Source of the DNA: Actinomycetospora lutea
Lineage (GTDB): Bacteria; Actinomycetota; Actinomycetes; Mycobacteriales; Pseudonocardiaceae
Assembly (NCBI RefSeq): GCF_028737205.1
Contig: NZ_JAQZAL010000026.1
Span: 1-64,000 of the forward strand
Reading direction: 5' to 3'
Length of the DNA: 64,000 bases
Shown: positions 56,911 through 64,000 of the stretch, one piece after another
Position numbering within the stretch: position 1 is the first letter of the stretch
How the letters are laid out: each line of letters opens with the position of its first letter
Notes under the pieces: model-generated
Databases searched by the model: none
What the model saw: the letters and a program-made list of their open reading frames with translations, nothing else
Told to the model about the DNA's origin: nothing
Made by a program: the position numbers and the translations under genes

Positions 56911-57836
56911 CGCGACCACACCAGCACCTCCGACTCGTAGGGGTCGTAGGAGTCGATCTCCTGGGGGAGGACCGCGCGGATGGCGCTCTCCTCCGACGCG
57001 AGCGCGACGAGGTTCTCGCCCTCGTGCAGGACCAGCGGCTTCGCGGCCATGGCGTCCTTGGCCATGCCGAGGCTGTCCTCGGTGACCACCAGGTAGGTGA
57101 AGACCCCGTCGAGGTCCTCGAGGCTCTGCTTCATCGCGGTCTCGAGGCTCGTGCCGTCGGCGAGGCGTTCGGCCAGGTAGACCGCGATGATCTCGGAGTC
57201 GCACTCGGACTGGAACCGGTGGCCGTTGCGCTCGAGGCGCCGCCGCCACTGGTGGTAGTTCGTCAGCTGGCCGTTGTGCACCACCGCGACGTCGGAGAAG
57301 GGGTAGGCCCAGTACGGGTGGGCGCCGGCGATGTCGACGTCCGACTCGGTCGCCATCCGGACGTGGCCGATGGCGTGCGTCCCACGGAAGCTGTCGAGGT
57401 GGTACTGGTCGGCGACCGTCTGCGCGTCGCCCAGGTCCTTGACGATCTCCAGCGAGTGCCCGAGGGAGAGCACCTCGCAGCCCCGGATGTCCTCGACGTA
57501 GTCGGCGAGGGGCTTCAGCTCGCCCTCGTAGCGGAAGGTCGCCCGGTACGCGTAGGCCGATTCACCCTCGACGCGGTCGACCGTCGCCCCGATCTTGGAG
57601 AGCCGCGATTCGACCTCACGGCGGTTGCGCTCGAGGCGCTCGTTGTAGTCGAAGTCGGAGGTCTCGTTCGGGTCGGCGAGCTTGAAGCGCATCACGACGA
57701 GCTCCGACGGTTCGCCGTAGAGGGCGTATCCCGCGGAGTCCGGCCCACGGTGCTTCATGGACTGGAGCATCTTCGTCATCTCGGCACCGACGTCGCCCGG
57801 CCCGTCGGTGTGGATGATTCCTGCGATCCCACACAT
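56907..57836 (-). CDS. mgsA: N-methylglutamate synthase, class-II amidotransferase subunit
   Basis: The 309-residue protein starts MCGIAGIIHT, so Cys2 becomes the N-terminal nucleophile of a class-II glutamine amidotransferase. GHVRMATESDVDIAGAHPYW and VVHNGQLTNYHQWRR are the glutamine-binding loops, with an SECDSEIIAVYL segment after them. It is expected to release methylamine from gamma-glutamylmethylamide and pass it to the synthase subunits. GGGAGAACGAC precedes the ATG. It is first of the mgsABC set, 34 bases after gmaS. Confidence 0.87.
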   Translation of the reverse strand: MCGIAGIIHTDGPGDVGAEMTKMLQSMKHRGPDSAGYALYGEPSELVVMRFKLADPNETSDFDYNERLERNRREVESRLSKIGATVDRVEGESAYAYRATFRYEGELKPLADYVEDIRGCEVLSLGHSLEIVKDLGDAQTVADQYHLDSFRGTHAIGHVRMATESDVDIAGAHPYWAYPFSDVAVVHNGQLTNYHQWRRRLERNGHRFQSECDSEIIAVYLAERLADGTSLETAMKQSLEDLDGVFTYLVVTEDSLGMAKDAMAAKPLVLHEGENLVALASEESAIRAVLPQEIDSYDPYESEVLVWSR

Positions 57837-57870
57837 GTCGTTCTCCCTTCGTGTGATCTCGGCAGTGCGG

Positions 57871-59271
57871 TCAGGGGAGGATGTCGAGGTACTCCTTGAC
57901 GTCCCAGTCGGTGACGGCGGCGCAGAACCGCTCCCACTCGTCGCGCTTGTAGTGCTCGAAGACGCGGTACATGTCGCCCGGCATCGCGCTGCGCACGACC
58001 TCGTCGGCGTCGAGGGCCCGGAGGGCGTCCCCGAGGTTCATGGGGATCTTCCGGACCTCCTTGCCCTCGGCCATCGCGTTGTAGATGTTGCGCTCCTCCG
58101 GGGGCCCCGGGTCGAGGTTGCGCTCGATCCCGTCGCCCATCGCCTTGAGGAGGGCCGCGAAGGAGAGATAGGGGTTCACCGCGGAATCGACGGAGCGGTA
58201 CTCGAACCGGTCCGGCGAGCTCACGCGCAGTGCCGTCGTGCGGTTCTGGAATCCCCAGTCGGCGAAGAGCGGGGCCCAGAAGCCCGCGTCCCAGAGCCGA
58301 CGGTAGGAGTTCACCGTGGGGGATGTGATGCAGGTCAGGGCGGAGAGGTGCTCGAGGACGCCGCCGATGGCCGCCAGCCCGATCTTGCTGGGCAGGCGGG
58401 GGTTGTCGCCGTCGGGCAGGAACACGTTGTTCTCACCGCGGTCCCACAGCGACATGTTGTGGTGGCACCCGTTCGCCGACACCCCGGTGAAGGGCTTGGG
58501 CATGAAGCACGGGAAGGCGTTGAACTCGCGCCCGACCTGCCGGCAGATCTGGCGGTAGGTCGTCAGGCGGTCGGCGGTGAGCTCGGCGCGGTCGAACTGC
58601 CAGTTGAGCTCGAGCTGACCGGGGGCGTCCTCGTGGTCGCCCTGGATCATGTCGAGGCCCATCGCGCTGCTGTACTCCATGATCCGGTGGATCAACGGCT
58701 GCAGCTCGCTGAACTGGTCGATGTGGTAGCAGTACGGCTTGGTCATGCCGTCGACGGAGGGCGTGCCGTCGGGATTGGTCTTGAGCCACATCATCTCGGG
58801 CTCGGTGCCGATCTTGAGATGGAAGCCCGTGCGCTCCTCGAAGTCACGATGGATGCGCTTGAGGTTGCCGCGACAGTCGGACGTGAGGAACGAGCCCGGG
58901 TCCTCGGGCTCCTCGCGGCCGCGGAAGAGCGTGCAGAACACCCGCGCGGTCTTCGGGTCCCACGGGAGGACCTGGAAGGTCTCGACGTCGGGCATGCCGA
59001 CGAGCTCGGTGGCCTCCGCCCCGTAACCGATGTATTCGCCGTGCCGGTCGGTGAACAGGTTCGCCGTTGACCCGTAGACGAGCTGGAAGCCCTTCTGGGT
59101 GAAGCGCTCCCAGTGGTCGGCGGGCGCGCCCTTGCCCATGATCCGGCCCGTGACCGAGGCGAACTGGTAATAGATGTACTTGACGTCGCCCTCGTCGATC
59201 TTGCGTCGAACTTCCTCGATCGCCTCTTTGCGCCCGTCCTGGGCGACGAAGTTCTCGATGTCGGTAGGCAT
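57871..59271 (-). CDS. gmaS: Gamma-glutamylmethylamide synthetase (glutamine-synthetase-like)
   Basis: The 466-residue enzyme joins methylamine to glutamate with ATP. It carries glutamine-synthetase motifs: IGTEPEMMW (metal-binding Glu), GDHEDAPGQLELNW, the ATP-binding SANGCHHNMSLW, and the C-terminal NRTTALRVSSPDRFEYRS, then VNPYLSFAALLKA. The substitutions NGCHHN for the usual NGxGxHxH and the cluster context support GMAS rather than ammonia-assimilating glutamine synthetase. GGGAGGGCAGTGTC precedes the ATG. It opens the leftward operon and shares a 267-base promoter region with mgdA. GlnT of rhizobia is the close paralogous alternative. Confidence 0.85.
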   Translation of the reverse strand: MPTDIENFVAQDGRKEAIEEVRRKIDEGDVKYIYYQFASVTGRIMGKGAPADHWERFTQKGFQLVYGSTANLFTDRHGEYIGYGAEATELVGMPDVETFQVLPWDPKTARVFCTLFRGREEPEDPGSFLTSDCRGNLKRIHRDFEERTGFHLKIGTEPEMMWLKTNPDGTPSVDGMTKPYCYHIDQFSELQPLIHRIMEYSSAMGLDMIQGDHEDAPGQLELNWQFDRAELTADRLTTYRQICRQVGREFNAFPCFMPKPFTGVSANGCHHNMSLWDRGENNVFLPDGDNPRLPSKIGLAAIGGVLEHLSALTCITSPTVNSYRRLWDAGFWAPLFADWGFQNRTTALRVSSPDRFEYRSVDSAVNPYLSFAALLKAMGDGIERNLDPGPPEERNIYNAMAEGKEVRKIPMNLGDALRALDADEVVRSAMPGDMYRVFEHYKRDEWERFCAAVTDWDVKEYLDILP

Positions 59272-59328
59272 GACACTGCCCTCCCGGGTCACGGTCCGGT
59301 GTGGACCTCGTGAGCGCGGCCACAGTGA

Positions 59329-59356
59329 GTAGACCGTGTTCACCTGGGGGAGACAA
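59329..59356 (+). promoter_or_regulatory. 28-bp locus motif, copy B (gmaS side)
   Basis: It starts GTAGACCGTGTTCACC and ends GAGACAA, 58 bases before the gmaS ATG. Compared without gaps with copy A it matches at 21 of 28 positions; allowing one gap in the TTTCACC block the match is higher. GTAGAC and GTTCAC give the motif a weak dyad. On the minus strand TTGTCT-N17-TCTACT is arranged like a promoter, so binding could overlap the gmaS promoter. Confidence 0.68.
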
Positions 59357-59419
59357 CCGGCTGCCTCAAACTTTGTGGGATCGATGTCGCCCGGTCCGTC
59401 ACGGAGGCGGCGCCCGGCC

Positions 59420-59447
59420 TTGTCTACTCGGGGTGGACACTGTTTCA
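59420..59447 (+). promoter_or_regulatory. 28-bp locus motif, copy C (mgdA side)
   Basis: The block TTGTCTACTCGG precedes GTGGACACTGTTTCACCAG, which aligns with the GTAGACCGCGTTTCACCAG of copy A at 15 of 19 positions. It overlaps the predicted -35 element of mgdA, so a bound protein would directly affect that promoter. It is 92 bases upstream of the mgdA ATG. Confidence 0.65.
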
Positions 59448-59462
59448 CCAGCCTCGTACGGT
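59434..59462 (+). promoter_or_regulatory. Candidate mgdA promoter
   Basis: TGGACA (59434-59439) and TACGGT (59457-59462) are separated by exactly 17 bases, close to the actinobacterial housekeeping consensus of TTGACA and TANNNT. The start point would fall near 59469, giving a leader of about 70 bases before the mgdA ATG. The -35 lies inside copy C of the locus motif. Confidence 0.5.
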
Positions 59463-59538
59463 CTGCGTCACACCACCCCCTCCCGCTCGACGGGTGCCGG
59501 AGGGGTGGTCCTCGAGACGCCGAGGCGAGGACGACTCC

Positions 59539-60846
59539 ATGAACGGCAACGGGCACCGGTCCGCGAACGGCAACGGCAACGGTCACCGGCCGGCGAAGCT
59601 GCGCGGCTACTCGGCGTGGAGCCTCGTGCAGCACGGGCTGTCCCGGGGGGACTGGCCGCGCACGTGGCACGACCACGACATGCGCGACAGCTACGACGTC
59701 GTGATCATCGGTGGTGGCGTCCACGGCCTGGCCACGGCGTACTACCTGGCCCGCGACCACGGCATCACGAACGTGGCCGTCCTGGAGAAGGCCTACATCG
59801 GCTCCGGCGGGTCGGGGCGCAACACCGCGATCCTGCGGTCGAACTACCTCACCCCCGAGGGCGTGCGGTTCTACGACCGGTCGGTGAAGCTCTACGAGAA
59901 CCTGGCCGCGGACCTGAACTTCAACGTCATGTTCTCCCAGCGCGGGCACCTGACCCTGGCCCACAACGACGCGTCGCTGCGGACCATGCGCTGGCGCAGC
60001 GAGGTCAACAAGCACGAGGGCGTCGATTCCGACGTCATCGGGCCGGACGAGGTCAAGGGCCTGGTGCCCTACCTCGACACCTCGCCCGACACCCGCTATC
60101 CGATCCTCGGGGCGCTCTACCACCCGCCGGGCGGCATCGTCCGGCACGACGCGGTGGTGTGGGGCTACGCCAGGGGGGCGGACGCGAACGGCGCGCACAT
60201 CCACCAGCTCACCGAGGTCACCGACATCGACGTCGAGCACGGCCGGGTCACCGGCGTGCGGACGAACCGCGGGCGGATCGCCACGAAGGCCGTCGTCAAC
60301 TGCACGGCCGGGTGGGCGAGCCTGATCTCGGACATGGCCGGGGTGTCGATGCCGGTGCAGACCTTCCCGCTGCAGGCGGCGGTGACCGAGCCGGTGCGCC
60401 CGTTCCTCGACACCGTCGTCGTGTCGGGCACGCTGCACGTCTACGTCAGCCAGACCGACCGCGGCGAGCTCGTGTTCGGCGCCAGCGTCGACCCCTTCGC
60501 CTCCTACTCGATCCGCGGGTCGCTCGAGTTCACCGAGGGCGTGGCCGGCCACGTCCTCGAGCTGATGCCCGCCCTGTCGAAGATGCGGCTGCTGCGGCAG
60601 TGGGCGGGTCTGTGCGACATGACGCCGGACTACAGCCCGATCATGGGCCCGACGCCGGTCGAGGGCTTCTACGTCGACGTCGGCTGGGGCACGTACGGGT
60701 TCAAGGCGGGCCCGGTCTCCGGTGAGGCCATGGCCGCGACCGTCGCGGACGGGGCGCCTCCGGAGATCATCTCCTCGTTCGGGCTGGACCGCTTCGCCGA
60801 CGGGCGCCTCGTCGGGGAGAAGGGCGCCGCCGCGGTGGGCCACTGA
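59539..60846 (+). CDS. mgdA: N-methylglutamate dehydrogenase subunit A (SoxB-like flavoprotein)
   Basis: The 435-residue flavoprotein has an Asn/Gly/His-rich N-terminus (NGNGHRSANGNGNGH) and then VVIIGGGVHGLATAYYLARD, the FAD Rossmann motif at about 56-75. GGSGRNTAILRSNYLT holds the DAO-family loop, and the C-terminus has WAGLCDMTPDYSPIMGPTPVEGFYVDVGWGTYGFK, read in parts as TPDYSPIMGP and GWGTYGFK. SoxB-like subunits carry the substrate-oxidising flavin. Next to gmaS and mgsABC its substrate is most likely N-methylglutamate rather than sarcosine. GAGGACGACTCC precedes the ATG. It opens the rightward operon. Confidence 0.83.
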   Translation: MNGNGHRSANGNGNGHRPAKLRGYSAWSLVQHGLSRGDWPRTWHDHDMRDSYDVVIIGGGVHGLATAYYLARDHGITNVAVLEKAYIGSGGSGRNTAILRSNYLTPEGVRFYDRSVKLYENLAADLNFNVMFSQRGHLTLAHNDASLRTMRWRSEVNKHEGVDSDVIGPDEVKGLVPYLDTSPDTRYPILGALYHPPGGIVRHDAVVWGYARGADANGAHIHQLTEVTDIDVEHGRVTGVRTNRGRIATKAVVNCTAGWASLISDMAGVSMPVQTFPLQAAVTEPVRPFLDTVVVSGTLHVYVSQTDRGELVFGASVDPFASYSIRGSLEFTEGVAGHVLELMPALSKMRLLRQWAGLCDMTPDYSPIMGPTPVEGFYVDVGWGTYGFKAGPVSGEAMAATVADGAPPEIISSFGLDRFADGRLVGEKGAAAVGH

Positions 60847-60893
60847 TGCCCCCGCCCATCCGACCGATCGACCGATCCGGCAGGTGATGACCC

Positions 60894-61157
60894 ATGATGC
60901 TTCTGCCGTGCCCGTGGTGCGGGCCGCGGAACGCGACGGAGTTCCGCTACGGAGGGGCGACCGGTGCGCGCCCCGATCCGGTGTCGGCGACGCCGCAGCA
61001 GTGGCGGGAGTACCTCTACACGCAGACCAACCCCCTCGGGTGGTCGCGTGAGGGCTGGTACCACCGCGCCGGCTGCCGCCGCTACATCACGGTCGAACGG
61101 CACACCGGGACGAACGAGGTCCGGTCCGCCCTCGACACCGCGACGGAGGACGGCTGA
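60894..61157 (+). CDS. mgdB: N-methylglutamate dehydrogenase subunit B (SoxD-like, zinc)
   Basis: The 87-residue product has a zinc site LLPCPWCGPRNATEF (Cys6 and Cys9) with His and Cys later (WYHRAGCRRY), as in the delta subunit of heterotetrameric sarcosine oxidase. The subunit is structural. A second ATG lies at 60897, so the start could be one codon later. Its stop overlaps the next ATG as TGATG. The order B, D, A of the sox-like genes is standard. Confidence 0.87.
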   Translation: MMLLPCPWCGPRNATEFRYGGATGARPDPVSATPQQWREYLYTQTNPLGWSREGWYHRAGCRRYITVERHTGTNEVRSALDTATEDG

Positions 61158-64000
61158 TGAGCCTCACGACCCCGGACCCCACCCCGACCACCACCCGCGC
61201 CCGGCCGGGCCGGCTCGCCCCCCAGCCGGGCGAGGTGATCGACCGCCGGCGCCCCGTGACCTTCACCTGGAACGGGGTGACCCACCGCGGCTTCCGGGGC
61301 GACACCATCGCCTCGGCGCTCGCGGCGTCCGGCGAGCGCGTGTTCTCCCGGAGCTACAAGTACCACCGCCCGCGCGGCCTGCTGACCGCCGACTTCCTCG
61401 ACCCGGGCTGCAGCGTCCAGGTCGGCGACGAGCCGAACGTGCGCGGCGGGCACCGGCTCGTCGAGGACGGGATGGTCGTCAGCTCGCAGAACACCTGGCC
61501 CTCGCTGAAGTTCGACGTGAAGGCCGTCAACGGGCTGGCGGGCCGCTTCCTCGCCCCCGGCTTCTACTACAAGACGTTCATCAAGCCCCAGCGCCTGTGG
61601 CCGCTCTACGAGAAGGTGCTGCGCCGGTTCGTGCACGCCGGCGAGATCACGGCGGACGTGTCCGGTGGCGTGCCGGGCGAGACCTTCGACAAGCGCTACG
61701 CCCACCCCGACGTCGTGGTCGCGGGCGGCGGGCCCGCGGGCATGGCGGCGGCCGTCGCGGCGGCGCTCGCCGGGTCGCGGGTGATGCTCGTCGAGGAGGA
61801 GCACGAGCTGGGCGGGCACCTGCGGTGGGGCGACGCCGACGACCGCGAGGCGCTGCGCGACCTGCGCGCGCAGGTCGCCGCCGAGCCGGGGATCGAGGTC
61901 CTGACGAACTCCGTGGTCAGCGGGCGCTTCGACGACAACTGGCTCTCGATCGTCCAGCGCGGGCTGCCGCAGGTGTTCGAGCGCCTGATCAAGGCACGCG
62001 CGGCGACGATGATCGTGGCGCCCGGTCTCATCGAGCGCCCCTACGTCTTCGAGGGCAACGACCTGCCCGGCGTGATGCTCTCGACCGCCGTGCGCCGGCT
62101 GATCAACCTCTACGCGGTGCGCCCGGGCTCGCGGGCCGTCGTGCTGACGGCGAACCCCGAGGGCGACGCCGCGGTGGAGGACCTGCGCCGGGCGGGCGTC
62201 GAGATCGCCGCCGTGGTCGACGCGCGGGCGGGCGACACCGTCGTGCGCGCCACCGGCCGCTCGGAGGTCACCGGGGTGGAGCTGTCCACCGGCGCGCGGA
62301 TCGCGTGCGACCTCCTCGTCACCGCCGTCGGCTGGACCGCGCCGACGTCCCTGCTCAACATGGCGGGCGACCGGCCGGTGTACCGGCCGCAGGCGGCCCG
62401 GTTCCTGCCCGACCCGCAGCGCATGCCGGAGAACGTGCTGGCGACCGGCGGCATCGTCGGCGACGGCACGGTGACCGAGCTGGTCGCCCACGCCACGGCG
62501 ATCGGGCGCGAGGCCGCGCGCCGCGCCGCGGCCCGGGCCCGCGCGATCGGCGAGGCCGTCCCCACCCGGGGCGGGGACGCCCCGGCGCTGCCGAATCCGG
62601 ACCCCACCCCGGTCGACGTCCCCGTCCTCGCGCCCGCCGACCACCCGGAGCTGTTCCAGGGCTCCACCCACGGGTTCGTCGACTTCTGCGAGGACGTGTC
62701 GTCCAAGGACCTCGTGATCGCCGTCAAGGAGGGCTACGACTCGATCGAGCTCGTCAAGCGCTACACGACGGTCACGATGGGCCCGACCCAGGGCAAGCTC
62801 GAGACCGTCAACACGGTCGCGATCGTGGCGGCGGCGACCGGGCGCACGATGGCCGAGACGGGCACGACGACCTGGCGGCCGATGTACGCGCCGGTCACGC
62901 TGGGCGCGCTCGCCGGCCGCATCCACGAGCCGGTGCGGTACTCGCCGATGCAGAGCTGGCACGAACGCCACGGGGCGACGCCCCTGGTCGCGGGCCAGTG
63001 GATCCGCCCCGAGCACTACGGCGACCCGGCCGCCGAGGTCCGCGCCGTCCGCACCGGGGTGGGGATCATCGACGTCACCCCGATCGGCAAGCTCGACCTG
63101 CGCGGGCCGGACGTGGCGCAGCTGCTCAACCTGCTCTACGTGAACAAGTGGTCGAAGCTCGGGATCGGACGGGTCCGCTACGGGGTGATGTGCGCCGAGG
63201 ACGGCGTGGTGATGGACGACGGGGTCACCGGCCGCCTCGGCGAGGACCACTACCTGATGTCGACCACCTCGTCCGGGGCGGCGACGGTGTGGGAGTGGGT
63301 GGAGGACTGGCTGCAGACCGCCCACCCGGACTGGCGGGTCCACGTCACCCCGGTGACGACCGCCTACGCGAGCATCAACGTCGCGGGACCCCGCTCCCGG
63401 GAGCTGCTCGCCGGGCTCACCAATGTCGACCTGTCCGCCGACGCGTTCGGCTACATGCAGGTCCGCACCGGCGCCGTCGCCGGCGTGGACGACTGCGTGC
63501 TGTGGCGGATCGGGTTCACCGGCGAGCTGTCCTACGAGATCCACGTGCCGGCCTCGTACGGCCTGCACGCGTGGGAACGGCTCATGGCCCACGGCGCCGA
63601 CCTCGGGGTGCAGCCGTTCGGGGTGGAGGCCCAGCGCATCCTGCGCCTGGAGAAGGGCCACTTCATCGTCGGGCAGGACACCGACGGGCTCACCAGGGCC
63701 TACAGCGGCGCCCTGGACTGGGCGATCAAGCTCGACAAGGACGACTTCGTCGGCAAGCCGGAGCTGGTCTGGCAGCAGGAGCAGGGCGTGACGACGCAGC
63801 TCGTCGCGCTCCAGCCGGACGACCGCACGACGGTGCCCGAGGAGGCGAGCCAGATCCTGGCCGCGGACGGGCGGATCGCCGGGCGCATCACCTCGAGCCG
63901 CATGTCGCCGACGCTCGGCCGGTCCATCTGTCTCGGTCAGCTCGAGCCGGCGCTCGCGGCGCCCGGCACGGTCGTCACCGTGCGCCTGGTCGACGGCCGG
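61157..64000 (+). CDS. mgdC: N-methylglutamate dehydrogenase subunit C (SoxA-like), 3' end beyond the window
   Basis: The frame stays open for 948 codons to the right edge, nearly the full length of SoxA-type alpha subunits (about 960-1000). Domains in order are: a ferredoxin-like region (about 28-115, RSYKYHRPRG), an NAD/FAD-type domain (VVVAGGGPAGMAAAVA near 190), a SoxA-type linking segment (STHGFVDFCEDVSSKDL near 505-521, TVTMGPTQGKLE), and a GcvT-like aminomethyltransferase domain (about 590 on, HYGDPAAEVRAVRTGVGIID). The last domain hands the formaldehyde unit to tetrahydrofolate, linking the reaction to folD. The gamma subunit gene probably follows outside the window. Confidence 0.87.
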   Translation, partial: MSLTTPDPTPTTTRARPGRLAPQPGEVIDRRRPVTFTWNGVTHRGFRGDTIASALAASGERVFSRSYKYHRPRGLLTADFLDPGCSVQVGDEPNVRGGHRLVEDGMVVSSQNTWPSLKFDVKAVNGLAGRFLAPGFYYKTFIKPQRLWPLYEKVLRRFVHAGEITADVSGGVPGETFDKRYAHPDVVVAGGGPAGMAAAVAAALAGSRVMLVEEEHELGGHLRWGDADDREALRDLRAQVAAEPGIEVLTNSVVSGRFDDNWLSIVQRGLPQVFERLIKARAATMIVAPGLIERPYVFEGNDLPGVMLSTAVRRLINLYAVRPGSRAVVLTANPEGDAAVEDLRRAGVEIAAVVDARAGDTVVRATGRSEVTGVELSTGARIACDLLVTAVGWTAPTSLLNMAGDRPVYRPQAARFLPDPQRMPENVLATGGIVGDGTVTELVAHATAIGREAARRAAARARAIGEAVPTRGGDAPALPNPDPTPVDVPVLAPADHPELFQGSTHGFVDFCEDVSSKDLVIAVKEGYDSIELVKRYTTVTMGPTQGKLETVNTVAIVAAATGRTMAETGTTTWRPMYAPVTLGALAGRIHEPVRYSPMQSWHERHGATPLVAGQWIRPEHYGDPAAEVRAVRTGVGIIDVTPIGKLDLRGPDVAQLLNLLYVNKWSKLGIGRVRYGVMCAEDGVVMDDGVTGRLGEDHYLMSTTSSGAATVWEWVEDWLQTAHPDWRVHVTPVTTAYASINVAGPRSRELLAGLTNVDLSADAFGYMQVRTGAVAGVDDCVLWRIGFTGELSYEIHVPASYGLHAWERLMAHGADLGVQPFGVEAQRILRLEKGHFIVGQDTDGLTRAYSGALDWAIKLDKDDFVGKPELVWQQEQGVTTQLVALQPDDRTTVPEEASQILAADGRIAGRITSSRMSPTLGRSICLGQLEPALAAPGTVVTVRLVDGR

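Noticed and set aside
59329-59447. GlnR-type nitrogen-control boxes in the gmaS-mgdA region
   Set aside because: GGTGAA(A)C half sites resemble the GAAAC element, but the spacing to GTNAC-like halves is not the regular 11 bases of GlnR boxes, and the three copies fit better as one locus-specific motif. GlnR is not excluded.
61082-63661. A long minus-strand open frame opposite mgdC
   Set aside because: The plus strand encodes a full SoxA-like protein with recognisable domains; the minus frame shows only His/Arg/Val-rich sequence with no motif.
59539-64000. Simple sarcosine oxidase operon
   Set aside because: The subunit folds are shared with sarcosine oxidase, but divergent gmaS and mgsABC in the same locus make N-methylglutamate the more likely substrate. 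Sarcosine remains an alternative until assayed.

Overview
The window is very GC-rich, uses many GTG starts and is full of 4-base GTGA/ATGA stop-start overlaps. It carries actinobacterial families: a PucR regulator, paired universal-stress proteins, an LLM flavin monooxygenase, a DUF35/thiolase pair, an NDMA-type alcohol dehydrogenase and a group-III phosphofructokinase. I read it as chromosomal DNA of a high-GC Actinomycetota, plausibly Pseudonocardiales; the genus is inference only.

Layout. 1-4,320: a membrane protein and a YciI-like protein, then a decayed stretch with the 3' half of a tRNA-Val-like gene, relics of an IS481-type transposase and an alcohol dehydrogenase, and an intact IS21-family element (istA/istB) with terminal inverted repeats and a 5-bp target duplication. 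4,337-9,021: a cobalt-type nitrile hydratase operon (beta, alpha, accessory), a haloalkane-dehalogenase-like hydrolase divergent from an antibiotic-monooxygenase-fold protein, and a TetR; the promoters hold strong palindromes. 9,234-18,731: a secreted polysaccharide-lyase-like protein with a repetitive charged tail, stress proteins, a PucR regulator, a hydrolase, a methyltransferase and a frameshifted glycosyltransferase. 18,735-29,747: two divergent, tightly coupled catabolic operons (CoA ligases, SDRs, P450, SCP-x-type thiolase with DUF35, LLM monooxygenase with flavin reductase, local TetR) around a perfect palindrome, suggesting CoA-dependent breakdown of an alicyclic, terpenoid or steroid-like substrate. 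29,829-40,528: mostly housekeeping and miscellaneous enzymes, including phosphofructokinase, a SNF2 helicase and an amino-acid permease that looks internally deleted. 40,594-44,302: a phospholipid operon in which an App1-like phosphatase domain is fused to phospholipase D, followed by an EEP hydrolase and a CDP-alcohol phosphatidyltransferase. 44,304-49,517: a small catabolic locus (CaiB, cysteine hydrolase, alpha/beta hydrolase, SnoaL-like protein, MFS importer) with a GntR regulator.

49,837-64,000 (right edge) is the most coherent system: an apparently complete N-methylglutamate pathway for methylamine use. gmaS makes gamma-glutamylmethylamide, mgsABC convert it to N-methylglutamate, and the divergent mgdABC (sarcosine-oxidase-like; a fourth subunit probably lies beyond the edge) oxidise it and pass the C1 unit to tetrahydrofolate. 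Around this core are an APC permease, a FolD homologue whose three cyclohydrolase-type catalytic residues are replaced, a class-I amidotransferase, an XRE-cupin regulator and a 163-residue protein of unknown function coupled to mgsC. A 28-bp motif occurs twice in the gmaS-mgdA promoter region and once upstream of the permease, and probably ties the locus into one regulon.
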